DNA of 64,000 nucleotides from Phycisphaerales bacterium (GCA_040221175.1 JAVJVK010000004.1:310001-374000); one strand, 5' to 3'. Positions 1 through 9,536 are shown, counted from the stretch's first letter. Notes: a model not told the origin generated them from the letters alone. Program-made: numbers and translations.

Positions 1-221
1 ACCGGCTTGGTGTCCAGAGGCTTCAGGGCGCCGCGCATCCGCAGCTTGGGCGGTTGGTCGGTCTTGATGATCAGGTCCGATGCGCCGAACTTGATACACG
101 CCTTGAGGAACTCGCCAAGCCGGGTCGCGTGCGGGTCGCGCTGCCCGCCGAAGATGTCCGCGATCGGGGCCGTATGGCCCTCGGTTTCATCGCCCTGGAC
201 CGCCGTGTGTGCACTGCTCAT
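1..221 (-). CDS. PilT-like type IV pilus retraction ATPase, 5' end only
   Basis: Only the first 73 codons lie inside the window; the rest continues beyond its left edge. The visible protein reads MSSAHTAVQGDETEGH and then LGEFLKACIKFGASDLIIK, TDQPPKLRMRGALKPL. This matches the N-terminal PAS-like domain of PilT/PilB-type secretion ATPases, where a segment of the form GASDLHL..G.PP..R..G.L.PL is characteristic. The Walker motifs are not in view, so retraction (PilT) rather than another role is inferred from the N-domain alone. A GGGAG element lies about 10 bases upstream of the ATG. PilT-type proteins are cytoplasmic hexamers at the pilus base. A lone MshEN-like domain at 28172-28657 is the only other hint of type IV pilus functions in the window. 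Confidence 0.8.
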   Translation of the reverse strand, partial: MSSAHTAVQGDETEGHTAPIADIFGGQRDPHATRLGEFLKACIKFGASDLIIKTDQPPKLRMRGALKPLDTKP

Positions 222-547
222 GCTCTGCCAACTCCCGTCGCCGCCGGGCGACGCAAAAACCGAAGCATCGTTTCCGGCCTCCAGAAGAGGCCTACCAGAT
301 CCGACACGGGCAGGTTGCCCGACCGCCACGAGGGCTGGGGTTCGCCCCTACGGCATACGCAGGATCGAGCCCTAAATGTAGCGCCACTCACCCCCCCGAC
401 CGTTACCGACGATGGCCCATTCTTTGCTCTGAAGAGTCAGATTCCGGGTTCTCGTCGACGATGGCAGCCGGTCGGGGCCTTTCGTGGACCCTGTTCGTAG
501 GCGCGCGGGGGCGAGTTCCCCAGCCGCGCGCCCCCGTTGGGCGCACG
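222..547. other. Intergenic stretch between the pilT-like gene and the sigma factor gene
   Basis: No convincing coding frame is visible here. The stretch should hold the promoter of the minus-strand pilT-like gene, but I could not pick a clear -35/-10 pair. Its far side ends at the terminator of the sigma factor gene. Confidence 0.5.
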
Positions 548-570
548 AAAAGGGGCCCGCGCGGGCCCCT
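548..570 (-). terminator. Rho-independent terminator of the sigma factor gene
   Basis: A perfect 20-base palindrome (551-570, arms AGGGGCCCGC and GCGGGCCCCT) lies 22 bases after the stop codon of the minus-strand sigma factor gene. Read on the minus strand it is followed by TTTT. Confidence 0.75.
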
Positions 571-592
571 CAAGTCGTCGGCGTCCTGGGCG

Positions 593-1663
593 TCAGGCGG
601 TCGGTGCGACCTCGCCCGCCTCGGCGTTCTGCTCTTCCTCTTCCTGGTTGACGCCCAGGAAGTTGGCCTCGAGCTCGACGCGCAGCTTCTCCATCGCCTT
701 GTTCTGGATCTGGCGGACACGCTCCTTGGTGACGCCGATGATCTGCCCGACCTGCTCAAGGGTCATGGGCTTCTCTTCGCCGCTCTCCAGCCCGAAGCGG
801 TGCTCGATCACGGTCCGCTCCACGTCGGTCAGGTCGGCACGGTTATCCATGACGATCCGCTTGACCTCCTCGGCCGCGTCACGCTCGAAGTCGGCCCGCT
901 TGGTCTCCAGGAAGTTGGACTTCTCCAGCTTCGGATCGAAGTCGGTCGGGAAGCGCTGGCGGTACTTGCTCAGCTTCATGCCCTGGCGGCTGAAGGCCTT
1001 CAGGATCGCACGACAGGCGTACGTGCTGAACTTGTAGCCGCGACCAGCGTCGAACTTGTCCACCGCGCGGAGCAGGGCCATGTTGCCCTCGCTCACCAGG
1101 TCGGCAAAGTCGACTTCGCTCATGCGGGTCCGCTTGGCCATCGCCAGCACGAGAGCCAAGTTGGTCTCGGCGATCTGCTCGCGGATCAGGTCGGCCCGAC
1201 GGTACCACCACAGGATCTTCTCGGCCTGCTCGGGGTTCGGCTTGCGGTTGGGGTTCTCCCAGACCTCCTGCTGGAGCATCCACACGCGATGCCGCGCGTA
1301 GTTGAACTGGTGGAACAGCACCTTTTCCTCGGCCGCCGTCAGGATGACCTGCTGGCTGCTCTTGACGGTACGGGTCCGCGTGGCCGACAGGTCGTCCATC
1401 ACCGGGTGATACCACGCGGTATCGGGCTTCTGGATCTCGGGCGCCTCCTCGTAGATCTTGCCCTCGGCGCCGTCCTCGTAGAAGGCCGGGCTGTCGATGT
1501 AGTCCATCTCCTGGGCCATGATCTGGTCGAGCAGCCGCTCATCGTCGGGGCTCAGGCGACGGCGGGCGCCGCGCGCTACGACACCCTGACCGGCAATGCC
1601 GGCGTGCTGCCTGCGCCGAGCCTGCTCCAGCGGGCTCGGTCCTTTGCCACGATTCTGCCTCAT
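593..1663 (-). CDS. Sigma-70 family RNA polymerase sigma factor, divergent
   Basis: This 356-residue protein has sigma region 2 at about residues 160-228 (NLALVLAMAKRTRMS, LVSEGNMALLRAVDKFD, GRGYKFSTYACRAILKAFSR). It has a region 4 helix-turn-helix at about 278-332 (LTDVERTVIEHRFGL, TLEQVGQIIGVTKERVRQIQ). It would direct core RNA polymerase to promoters. Two things separate it from a housekeeping RpoD. There is no region 1.1. The region 2.3/2.4 segment, usually FSTYATWWIRQAI, reads FSTYACRAILKAF, so both tryptophans involved in opening the -10 element are gone. Region 3 between 230 and 275 also looks short. An N-terminal stretch of about 100 residues is not recognisable. It is therefore probably an alternative sigma factor. 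The gene stands alone and is followed by a strong terminator. The stated start is the only ATG that fits. Confidence 0.88.
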   Translation of the reverse strand: MRQNRGKGPSPLEQARRRQHAGIAGQGVVARGARRRLSPDDERLLDQIMAQEMDYIDSPAFYEDGAEGKIYEEAPEIQKPDTAWYHPVMDDLSATRTRTVKSSQQVILTAAEEKVLFHQFNYARHRVWMLQQEVWENPNRKPNPEQAEKILWWYRRADLIREQIAETNLALVLAMAKRTRMSEVDFADLVSEGNMALLRAVDKFDAGRGYKFSTYACRAILKAFSRQGMKLSKYRQRFPTDFDPKLEKSNFLETKRADFERDAAEEVKRIVMDNRADLTDVERTVIEHRFGLESGEEKPMTLEQVGQIIGVTKERVRQIQNKAMEKLRVELEANFLGVNQEEEEQNAEAGEVAPTA

Positions 1664-2289
1664 CGGTCACTTCCCTTCGCACTGGCCGGAACCCTTCAGG
1701 GTCCGGGCCGTGCGGCGACCCGCCAAGGGTCTTGCCATGCCGCACGTCATGCTGCCTTGCACTCGGGACGGATCACACCGGCCCGCGCGAATAACCCAAC
1801 ACCACTGGGTACGGCCTTGTTCGCCCGAGTGATACCAAAACCCGAGCGGCCGAACCACAATCACCACCCCGCCTCCCTCAAACGAGGGATTCGGGCCCCA
1901 TCAAGACTCGTACGGTCCTCCTACCGCCGAGACACGCAAAACACGGGTTTGCCCGTATACGAAAACACGGTTGAACCCTTGCTCGGTTGTCTTCGGCTCC
2001 GTCAGCGGCCTTCGCTTCGCCCTGGCTCGCTGCCCGTCGGAGACGCACCCATGATATACGACATGCGCAAAGAAAAAGTTTCCTCGCGGGCCGCGATCAC
2101 AACCGAATTCGCCGACGAGTTGACTTTCGGACCCCACGACCTCGGCAGCGGATCGTGTCATCGCGTTCCCTGCGACGACCCGCGCGAGCACTCACGTCAA
2201 GATAACGGCAAATTTCGGTTCTGTCTATGCGTTTTGTCCAGATTTGTTTGGCGGTTATCCCTAATCGGCTCCCTTCGCTATGATCTGAA
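1664..2289. other. Long intergenic stretch upstream of the sigma factor gene and the small membrane protein gene
   Basis: This 626-base stretch lies between divergent genes and is less GC-rich than its surroundings, notably around 1900-2290. Open frames exist on both strands, but none has recognisable protein character. GATAAC occurs at 2201-2206 and the inverted form GTTATCC at 2254-2260, resembling the half-sites seen at 33401-33456. I could not assign a promoter with confidence. Confidence 0.5.
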
Positions 2290-2444
2290 ATGGCCAGCCC
2301 CAACCGCCGCACTGGCTGGAAAAAAAATGCGATCGTGACAGGGGTCGTCCTGTCGCCGATCGCGGTTTTGATCGTGTTGTTCTGGCTTTTGAACCGGGCG
2401 TACCAGGCCGAACTCGAATCCGGCGCGACCTCCCGGCCGGCGGA

Positions 2445-2466
<22 letters not shown>
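2290..2466 (+). CDS. Small single-pass membrane protein, 58 aa, unknown function
   Basis: A short frame encodes 58 residues starting [14 protein letters not shown] basic N-terminus (R6, R7, K11, K12) is followed by an uninterrupted hydrophobic helix at about residues 14-36 ([20 protein letters not shown]) and a polar tail ending QPRALP. The pattern is that of an inner-membrane protein with a positively charged cytoplasmic N-terminus. The last 22 bases overlap the end of the oppositely oriented superoxide dismutase gene. No good ribosome-binding site precedes the ATG, which lowers confidence. The region upstream is the least GC-rich part of the neighbourhood, as expected for a promoter. I do not recognise a family. 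The charge pattern and helix are what I see; expression is inferred. Confidence 0.5.
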
Positions 2467-3056
<590 letters not shown>

Positions 3057-3209
3057 GATGAACTCTCCTTCATATCCGGGCCCATGCGGCCGGTCCGGGC
3101 TCGTCGCGCTGCATGAGGCGCGACCGCCATGTATGGGCCATGATACGGGCTGACGCCGGGCTCGTGCGTTGCACCCCGAAGTTGCTGGTTGTCTGCAGTC
3201 GGGGAACGG

Positions 3210-3236
3210 AAAACCCCCCGCCGTCGAGGCGAGGGG
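3210..3236 (-). terminator. Rho-independent terminator of the dockerin-tagged protein gene
   Basis: On the minus strand CCCCTCGCC pairs with GGCGGGG across a short TCGAC loop (one G-T wobble) and is followed by TTTT. It lies about 35 bases after the stop codon of the gene ending at 3272. Confidence 0.6.
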
Positions 3237-3271
3237 CATGGTCGAATCAAAACGTGTGCGACGCGCCAGGC

Positions 3272-4000
3272 TTACTCGCAGCCGGCGTCGAACTCGTTCT
3301 GGAATGCGAGGAAGTCGAAGAGCGTCAGCGAACCATCGCCATCGAAGTCCGCGAGCGGATCACCGGCATCGAAGGCGTTCTGGAACGCCAGGAAGTCGAA
3401 GATGGTCAACTGGCCATCGCCGTCGAAGTCGGCGCGGCAAGGCTCGCCACCGGCGAACACCATGTCGTCGGCATCGAAGATCTCACCCACCGCCGTCCCG
3501 CCGTAGCTGGGCGACGCGATGATGCGCACTTCGCTCACCGGCTCGCTGCTGGTGAAGCCCAGGAACGTGTCGTCGAAGCCCGTGGCGTAGTCAAACACAT
3601 CGGCCACGCCCTGATCGGTCTCGATCGCGATGCCGATGCCCGACGCGGCGCCGAAGGTCTCCCAGCCGAACGCCTGGATGGGGCTGTCGAACGTGAAGAC
3701 GTACTCGACGTGACCGGTGGCCGGAAAAATGGATCCCTGGAAGGTGCCATCGGCGATGGCGGGCGAGCCGGTGGTGCTGTCGACGCCGATCACTTCGATG
3801 CTGCCCCAGTCGGTCGCAATGACGCCCGAGGAGGGCTGGAGCGGATCGACCAGCAAGCCGCCGAAATCTTCGGTCAGGAAGTCGCCGCTGACGATTGGGT
3901 CGCTCTCCCACAGGGCCCGGTCGCCGTAGTCAGTAAACTGCGCTTGGGCGGCCGCCGTCACGCCGGCCAGGGCCAGAACGCTCGTGATACCATACTTCAT
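3272..4000 (-). CDS. Secreted protein with GC-type dockerin C-terminus, unknown function
   Basis: This 242-residue protein starts with a clear signal peptide ([21 protein letters not shown]). The body, about residues 22-185, is rich in Gly, Asp and aromatic residues and looks like a beta-sandwich or lectin-like domain of the kind found in exported planctomycete proteins. I cannot name it. The last 57 residues are two EF-hand-like repeats ([20 protein letters not shown] and [20 protein letters not shown]) between two cysteines (PCRAD at the start, DAGCE at the end). This is the GC-type dockerin tag also found at 38907, 52346, 54730 and 57142. The tag probably acts in surface attachment or sorting with Ca2+ bound, which is inference. 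An AAGGGGGAT site precedes the start at 4000, so the in-frame upstream ATG is rejected. Confidence 0.85.
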   Translation of the reverse strand: MKYGITSVLALAGVTAAAQAQFTDYGDRALWESDPIVSGDFLTEDFGGLLVDPLQPSSGVIATDWGSIEVIGVDSTTGSPAIADGTFQGSIFPATGHVEYVFTFDSPIQAFGWETFGAASGIGIAIETDQGVADVFDYATGFDDTFLGFTSSEPVSEVRIIASPSYGGTAVGEIFDADDMVFAGGEPCRADFDGDGQLTIFDFLAFQNAFDAGDPLADFDGDGSLTLFDFLAFQNEFDAGCE

Positions 4001-4203
4001 CTCTGATCCCCCTTCATTGGGTTGCATGCGTCTTGGAACTGCATGAATTCGAGTTTGTCCGAGGCTCGTACCGGACCTCAAAGTCTATTCGAGGACCCCA
4101 CGAATTCACAACCAATTTCATCGCAACGATGGGAAAATCACCCCCGGGACATCCCAAGAAGCGGTATCACAACGCCCGATAGAGCCCATCGCGGGAGCCC
4201 CGC

Positions 4204-5517
4204 ATGCTGAAGTCCGTCGTCATCGTCCTGGTAGTTCTGATAACCTTGGGCGTCGTCAGTGCCATCGGTTTGATGCAGGTCGGCGGCGTGGAAGGGTTGC
4301 GCACGCGTCTGACGCCTGCGGAAGAGCCCACGCGTGTCATCGTCGAGTCGGCCAGGCGCAGCGACCTGCGGCGCACCATCAACGCCCCGGGCGCCATCGA
4401 GCCCAAGCAACTCGTGCAGATTTCTGCTGAGGTCAGCGCGCGCATCGTGGCGTTGCCATTTGGCGAGGGCGACCCGGTGCGCGAGGGCGACATCATCTGC
4501 CGGCTCGACTCGATCGACCTGCAGGCCCGCCTGGACGCCGCCGAATCGAGGGTTCGTTCGCAGGAGAGCCAACTCGACGGCGCCCGAGCCGAGCTCGAAC
4601 TGGCCCAGCTCGAGCTGGGGCGCTTGCAGGAACTGCTGGACACAAAGGACATCGCCAAAGCGGAGTTCGACGCCGCGAACACGCGCGTGCTTCAGGCGCG
4701 CAGCAGCGTGGCGGTGATCGAGGCGGGCATCGAAGCCGCCCGGGCCGACGTGCGCGCCGCCAAGCGCGACCTGGAGAACGCCGTCATCGCCAGCCCGATC
4801 TCGGGCCGCATCGTCAACCTCCCTGTCGAGGTGGGCGAGACCGTGCTGGGCACGTTCCAGAACCAAGGCTCGCTCATCATGGAAATCGCCGACCTGGGCA
4901 CGATGCTCATGCAGGCGCGCATCGACGAAACCAGCGTCGGCCTCGTCGCCGAGGGACAGAGCGCCGATGTGCGGCTGCTGGCGTACGGCGATCGAGTCTT
5001 CGAGGGCGTGGTCGAGCGTGTGGGCCTGCAGCGTCGCGTGTTCACCGACGGCACCAGCTACGTGCAGGCGGAAATCCTGGTCGAACAGGCCGAGGGCGAT
5101 CTGCTGCGGACCGGCCTGACCGCCAACGCCGATATTCACGTCGAGACCGTGCGTGACGCGATCGTGGTGCCCAGCCAGTCGGTGCTCGATCGCCGCGTGG
5201 AGAACCTTCCCGACAATGTCAGGGCCTCGCCGCTGGTCGATCGCCTTCGGACCTTCACGACCGTCGTGTACGTTTTGGATGGCGGGGTTGCCCGGGCCCG
5301 CCCGGTTCGCACGGGCGTGAGCGACCTGACCGACACGGTGGTGCTCGAGGGTCTGCAAGCCGGGGATCCCGTCATCACCGGCCCGTTCCGCGTGCTACGC
5401 GACCTCGAAGACGGCGATGCGGTCACCCGCGATGACGCCGATGCGCAAGACGTTGCCGAGACACCGGGGTCCACGCCCGAACAAGGAGCCGGCGATGCCC
5501 CGACGAGGACGGGCTGA
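4204..5517 (+). CDS. Efflux periplasmic adaptor subunit (HlyD/MacA family)
   Basis: This 437-residue membrane-fusion protein has an N-terminal membrane anchor at about residues 4-24. A lipoyl-like segment follows (GAIEPKQLVQISAEVSARIV, then IASPISGRIVNLPVEVGETV). Between the two halves is a long coiled-coil hairpin at about 110-200 (AAESRVRSQESQLDGARAEL and following). A beta-barrel and membrane-proximal domain come after that (GTMLMQARIDETSVGLVAEG). It bridges an inner-membrane ABC transporter to an outer-membrane channel. The next three genes encode exactly those partners, so the call is well supported by context. The C-terminal 40 residues are acidic and overlap the start of the ABC gene. 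A GGGAG site lies seven bases before the ATG. The substrate is unknown; macrolides, lipids or peptides are all possible for this family. Confidence 0.9.
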   Translation: MLKSVVIVLVVLITLGVVSAIGLMQVGGVEGLRTRLTPAEEPTRVIVESARRSDLRRTINAPGAIEPKQLVQISAEVSARIVALPFGEGDPVREGDIICRLDSIDLQARLDAAESRVRSQESQLDGARAELELAQLELGRLQELLDTKDIAKAEFDAANTRVLQARSSVAVIEAGIEAARADVRAAKRDLENAVIASPISGRIVNLPVEVGETVLGTFQNQGSLIMEIADLGTMLMQARIDETSVGLVAEGQSADVRLLAYGDRVFEGVVERVGLQRRVFTDGTSYVQAEILVEQAEGDLLRTGLTANADIHVETVRDAIVVPSQSVLDRRVENLPDNVRASPLVDRLRTFTTVVYVLDGGVARARPVRTGVSDLTDTVVLEGLQAGDPVITGPFRVLRDLEDGDAVTRDDADAQDVAETPGSTPEQGAGDAPTRTG

Positions 5518-6298
5518 TCCCGAAGCCCCGGCCATCCGGGTCACGGGGCTCGAGAAGGTCTACAAGATGGGCGTCGAACGCGTCCGCGCGCTCGACGGCG
5601 TCGACCTGACCATCAACGCCGGTGAGTTCGTCGCCATCATGGGCGCGTCGGGCTCGGGCAAGAGCACGCTGATGAACATGCTCGGTTGCCTGGACCGCCC
5701 CACTGCCGGCGAGTACGAGCTGGCCGGCATTCCGACGCGAAAGATGAGCGCGACGCGGCTGGCCAAGGTTCGCAACGAGCGCATCGGATTCATCTTCCAG
5801 ACGTTCGAGCTCCTGCCGCGTGCCTCGGCCATCCAGAACGTCATGTTGCCGATGATCTACAGCAAGAAGCACGCCTTCGGCGCCCGCGGGCGCGCCAAGG
5901 CGGCGCTGCGAAAGGTCGGACTGGGCGACCGCATGCGGCATCGACCCAATCAGCTCTCGGGCGGGCAGCGTCAGCGCGTCGCCGTGGCCCGCGCCCTGGT
6001 GAATGATCCGGCGATCCTGCTGGCCGACGAGCCGACCGGCAATCTCGACTCGCACACGACGACCGAAATCATCCGACTGTTCACCGACCTTCACAAGGAA
6101 GGGCAGACCATCGTCATCGTGACGCACGAAGAAGAGGTCGCCGGATATGCCGATCGGATCGTTCGGCTCCGCGATGGCCGCGTGTTCAGCGACATGTCAA
6201 CGGCCGATGATCCGCTCCACACGGCCTACCTGCAGTCCATCGCGACGACGGCGGCCCGTCGGGCCCAGACCAGCGAAGCACAGGGAGCCCCGGCATGA
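5495..6298 (+). CDS. ABC transporter ATP-binding protein (MacB/LolD type)
   Basis: This 267-residue ATPase has Walker A GASGSGKST, signature LSGGQRQRVAVARAL, Walker B and following DEPTGNLD, and the H-loop in VTHEEE. The sequence MGVERVRALDGVDL near the N-terminus and the insertion TFELLPRASAIQNVMLP are typical of the MacB/LolD/FtsE group. It energises the permease encoded next. In E. coli MacB the ATPase and permease are one chain; here they are two genes. The start at 5495 has an AAGGAG site six bases upstream and overlaps the adaptor gene by 23 bases. A longer in-frame version from 5417 is less likely. The stop overlaps the permease start as ATGA, which suggests translational coupling. Confidence 0.93.
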   Translation: MPRRGRADPEAPAIRVTGLEKVYKMGVERVRALDGVDLTINAGEFVAIMGASGSGKSTLMNMLGCLDRPTAGEYELAGIPTRKMSATRLAKVRNERIGFIFQTFELLPRASAIQNVMLPMIYSKKHAFGARGRAKAALRKVGLGDRMRHRPNQLSGGQRQRVAVARALVNDPAILLADEPTGNLDSHTTTEIIRLFTDLHKEGQTIVIVTHEEEVAGYADRIVRLRDGRVFSDMSTADDPLHTAYLQSIATTAARRAQTSEAQGAPA

Positions 6299-7536
6299 TC
6301 ATCGTGCGTTTGCTCATGCAGACCGTGGTGCTGGCCATGGGCCAGATCTGGGCCAACAAGGTGCGGTCGTTGCTGACCACGCTGGGCATCGTCATCGGCG
6401 TGGCGGCCGTGGTGGCGACCGTCGCGGCCATCGAGGGCTTGCGCGGGTTCGTTCTGGCCGAGTTCGAGACTTTTGGCGCCACGAAGGTCTACATCGACGG
6501 CGACGTTCCCCAGAGCAAGCGGGCGGTCATGAGCTGGCGAGACGCCGCCCTCACGACCGACGAACTCGATGCCATCGTCGAACATGCGCCCTCCATCACC
6601 GCCATCACGCCGCACTGGTTTGCCTCGGCCCGCGTCGAGTACGGACAGTCGGCGATCGAGAGCGGCCGCGTCGTCGGCATCCGACCTCCATGGCATGAAA
6701 TCGAGAATCGCCAGGTGCTTGAGGGCCGACCGTTCAATCAATTAGATGAAGAGCAGCGGCGGTACGCCCTGCTCATCAACGAGCGGGCAATCGAAGAACT
6801 CAACCTGCCGCTGAACCCCGTGGGCCAGCACGTGCTGCTCGCCGGTCGACGGTTCCGAATCGTGGGCGTGGTGGAGACACCGGAGCTCAGCGGTATGTTT
6901 GGTGGTGGCGACAGCCGCGCTGAGTTCTTCGTGCCATTCACCACGGCAATGATCCTGAACCCCAACACCGTGATTGCCTATGCCGTGGCCACCATGCGTG
7001 AGCCCGAGGCCGCCGAAGAAGCGCGGGCCGAAGTCGATTTCGTGTTGCGTTCCATGCGCGGGCTCGACCCGGACGAAGACGCCACGTTCGACGTCGAGAT
7101 TCCCCAGGAGTACGTTGAGCAATTCAAGACGCTGTCGGCCGGCCTGATCGCAGGCGCGACAGGCATCGTCGGCATCAGCCTGCTCGTGGGCGGCATCGGC
7201 ATCATGAACATCATGCTCGTATCGGTCTCCGAACGCACGCGAGAGATCGGGCTGCGAAAGGCCGTGGGCGCCCGCCCGATGGTGGTCCTCATCCAGTTCC
7301 TCACCGAGGCCGTTGTGCTGTGCCTCATGGGCGGCGCCGTGGGCATCGTGATCGGCCAGGGCATCATCCTCCTGCTCAAGCAGATTCCCAACGCGCCCCT
7401 GGAACACGCCGACATGCCCCTCTGGGCAGTCGCCCTGGCCGTGGGCTTCTGCGCCGTGACCGGCGTGGTGTTCGGCGTGTTTCCCGCGATCAAGGCGGCA
7501 CGGCTCGACCCCATCGTCGCCTTGCGTCACGATTGA
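6295..7536 (+). CDS. ABC transporter permease (MacB/FtsX-like)
   Basis: The 413-residue protein has the four-helix MacB permease layout. A first transmembrane helix at about 30-55 (LLTTLGIVIGVAAVVATVAA) is followed by a large periplasmic MacB-PCD domain (about 60-275). An FtsX-type block of three helices ends the chain, with the hallmark GIGIMNIMLVSVSERTREIG and RKAVGAR. The start ATG shares four bases with the ATPase stop. With the adaptor upstream and the TolC-like gene downstream this completes a tripartite pump that moves a periplasmic or membrane-derived substrate out of the cell. All four genes are on the plus strand with at most 24 bases between them. Confidence 0.92.
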   Translation: MIIVRLLMQTVVLAMGQIWANKVRSLLTTLGIVIGVAAVVATVAAIEGLRGFVLAEFETFGATKVYIDGDVPQSKRAVMSWRDAALTTDELDAIVEHAPSITAITPHWFASARVEYGQSAIESGRVVGIRPPWHEIENRQVLEGRPFNQLDEEQRRYALLINERAIEELNLPLNPVGQHVLLAGRRFRIVGVVETPELSGMFGGGDSRAEFFVPFTTAMILNPNTVIAYAVATMREPEAAEEARAEVDFVLRSMRGLDPDEDATFDVEIPQEYVEQFKTLSAGLIAGATGIVGISLLVGGIGIMNIMLVSVSERTREIGLRKAVGARPMVVLIQFLTEAVVLCLMGGAVGIVIGQGIILLLKQIPNAPLEHADMPLWAVALAVGFCAVTGVVFGVFPAIKAARLDPIVALRHD

Positions 7537-7560
7537 CACCCCCTTCTCGTGGAGCCTTCC

Positions 7561-9237
7561 ATGCCGATGTTGCGTCGCGCCGCCCTTGCCTTGCCGCTGT
7601 TGCTCGCTGCTGGCTGTGTTACGCCCCTCGATCGAGCGCCCAAGAGCGAGTCGCTGCTGGGCCCGGACGGCCGGCTGAAGCACATCAAGCCGCTCGAGTT
7701 GCCCCGTGCCGCATCGCTCGAAGGCCCGGTCGAGCCCGCGCCGGAGTTGCCCCGCGCCGTCGTGGTGGATGCCAAGGCCGGCGCGGTTCCCCTGACGATC
7801 GAGGCCGCCCGGGCGGCGGCTATCGAGAACAACCTGAACGTGCGCGTGTCGCTCATCGCCCCCACCATCGCCGCCACCCGCGTGTCCGAGGAGGAAGCCG
7901 CGTTTGAAGCGACCTTCCGCGTCACGGGCGTGGCCCAGCAGACCGACAGGCCGACCTTCAGCGAATTGCAAGACGCTCAGCAGGAGTTCCAGTCGCTCAA
8001 TCCTTCGCTGAGCATTCCGACTCGGCTGGGTGGCGAAGCGACCATCGCGGCGCCGTTCACGCGGAACCAGACCAATAACCCCTTTGCGACCGTCGACCCC
8101 GCCTTCACCCAGGACCTGGAGTTCAGCATCAGCCAGCCGCTACTGCGCGGCGCGGGTCGGCGCGCAACGACCGCTGCGCTTCGCATCGCCGCGCTCGACC
8201 GCGACCTGGCCGCGGCACGCACGAAGCTGGAGGTCATCGCCCAACTGGCCGCGGTCGACCGCGCCTACTGGCAGCTGTACTCGGCCCGCCAGGAGATCGA
8301 GGTGCGGATCCAGCAGCGAGATCTTGCGATCGCCCAGCTCGAGCGGGCCCAACGACAGCTCGAAGCCCAACGCATCGCCGAGATCGAGGTGTTGCGGGCC
8401 GAGAGCGGCGTGGCGGATCGAGCCGAAGCGATCATCGTGGCCGAGAACCTGGCCGCCGCACGCCAACGCGAGTTGAAGCGTCTGCTCAACCTGCCCGAGC
8501 TCCCGGTCCAAAGCGACACGGCCATCGACCTGGCCAGCGTGCCCGATCCGGCGCTCTACGAGGCCAACACCACTACGCTCATCGACAACGCCCTGGCCTC
8601 ACGCATGGAACTGCTGGAGGTGGAGCTCCAGCTCGCCCAGGACCTGGTGCGCATCGAACTGAGCGAGAATCAGGCCCTGCCCCAGCTTGACCTCAGCGCG
8701 CTCTACCGCATCAACGGGCTGGGCGGCAATCACGGCGGGGCCACCGAGGTGCTCGTCGAGAACGACTTCGAAGACTGGCGCGTCGCGCTCACCGCGGCCA
8801 TTCCCATCGGCAACGAGTCGGCACTTTCCCGCCTGCGCGGCCTGGTGCTCAGCCGGCTGCAACGCATCGCCACGAAGCAGTCGCGCGAACAGACCATTCG
8901 CCAGGACGTACTCAATGCGCTCGACGACATGGCCACGAGCTGGCAACGCGTCATCGCCGCCCGCGAGCGCGTCCGCCTGGCCACACGCACCCTGCGCGCC
9001 GAGGAACGGCAGTTTGGCGTGGGCCGCAGCACCAGCACCGACGTGCTCGACGCCAGCGCACGCCTGGCCGACGCCCAGCTCAGCGAGCTCTCGGCCATCG
9101 TCGACTACCAGATCTCGCAGGTCAACCTTGCCGTCGCGACCGGCACGCTGCTGGGCCAGGCTCGCGTCGATCTCGAGTTCGCGCCCAAACCCGAGCTCGA
9201 CGGATTCCGCTACGCCCCCGACGCCAACACGCCCTAG
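7561..9237 (+). CDS. TolC-family outer-membrane efflux lipoprotein
   Basis: The 558-residue product begins MPMLRRAALALPLLLAAGC, a lipoprotein signal with the predicted lipidated cysteine at position 19. The rest is alpha-helical with two repeated outer-membrane-factor halves: QDLEFSISQPLLRGAGRRAT opens the first and RVALTAAIPIGNESALSRLR the second. Long helices rich in Ala, Arg, Glu and Gln follow each. It would form the outer-membrane and periplasmic channel for the pump encoded just upstream. A GGAG element six bases before the ATG at 7561 favours this start over an in-frame GTG at 7549. It is longer than typical TolC (about 470) because of an N-terminal linker of about 60 residues. The stop overlaps the stop of the convergent DUF1294 gene. 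Confidence 0.9.
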   Translation: MPMLRRAALALPLLLAAGCVTPLDRAPKSESLLGPDGRLKHIKPLELPRAASLEGPVEPAPELPRAVVVDAKAGAVPLTIEAARAAAIENNLNVRVSLIAPTIAATRVSEEEAAFEATFRVTGVAQQTDRPTFSELQDAQQEFQSLNPSLSIPTRLGGEATIAAPFTRNQTNNPFATVDPAFTQDLEFSISQPLLRGAGRRATTAALRIAALDRDLAAARTKLEVIAQLAAVDRAYWQLYSARQEIEVRIQQRDLAIAQLERAQRQLEAQRIAEIEVLRAESGVADRAEAIIVAENLAAARQRELKRLLNLPELPVQSDTAIDLASVPDPALYEANTTTLIDNALASRMELLEVELQLAQDLVRIELSENQALPQLDLSALYRINGLGGNHGGATEVLVENDFEDWRVALTAAIPIGNESALSRLRGLVLSRLQRIATKQSREQTIRQDVLNALDDMATSWQRVIAARERVRLATRTLRAEERQFGVGRSTSTDVLDASARLADAQLSELSAIVDYQISQVNLAVATGTLLGQARVDLEFAPKPELDGFRYAPDANTP

Positions 9238-9536
9238 GCCGCGAACGCCCACCACCCCAGCCCGCAGACGATGGCCCCGTGCACCGCCGTGATGAGCAGC
9301 GTGAGCGCCCGGAACCCCGGTTTGCTGGTCTTGTGCCGCAGCACTTTCTGGGCCAACGCCGCGCCGAACGCTCCGCCGAGCAACTCGATGCTCCGCAGCT
9401 TTGCCTCGGCCGTCCGCCGATGACTGCGCTGGGCGGCTCGCTTATCGCGGGCATAGACCGCGAACGCGATCACGCCCCACACGAGATACCAAGCGAGGAC
9501 GACGAGTAGCAACGAGACCCGCGAGTTCTCCGGCAC
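9234..9536 (-). CDS. DUF1294 family small membrane protein
   Basis: The product is 100 residues long with a helix at about 8-30 (LLLVVLAWYLVWGVIAFAVY), a basic cytoplasmic turn and a second helix near the C-terminus. The order YARDKRAAQRSHRRTAEAKL, then LELLGGxxGAxxAQ-like text, then LRHKTSKPGFR, is the DUF1294 signature. Function in this family is unknown. The start is a GTG that begins immediately after the TGA of the upstream CRTAC1-type gene, so the two are probably translated from one message by coupling. Convergent with the TolC-like gene, sharing bases at the stop codons. Confidence 0.82.
   Translation of the reverse strand: MPENSRVSLLLVVLAWYLVWGVIAFAVYARDKRAAQRSHRRTAEAKLRSIELLGGAFGAALAQKVLRHKTSKPGFRALTLLITAVHGAIVCGLGWWAFAA

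Noticed and set aside
209-2338. A 709-codon open frame on the plus strand across the sigma factor gene
   Set aside because: It is antisense to a clear sigma factor, and its composition is that of reverse-strand reading.
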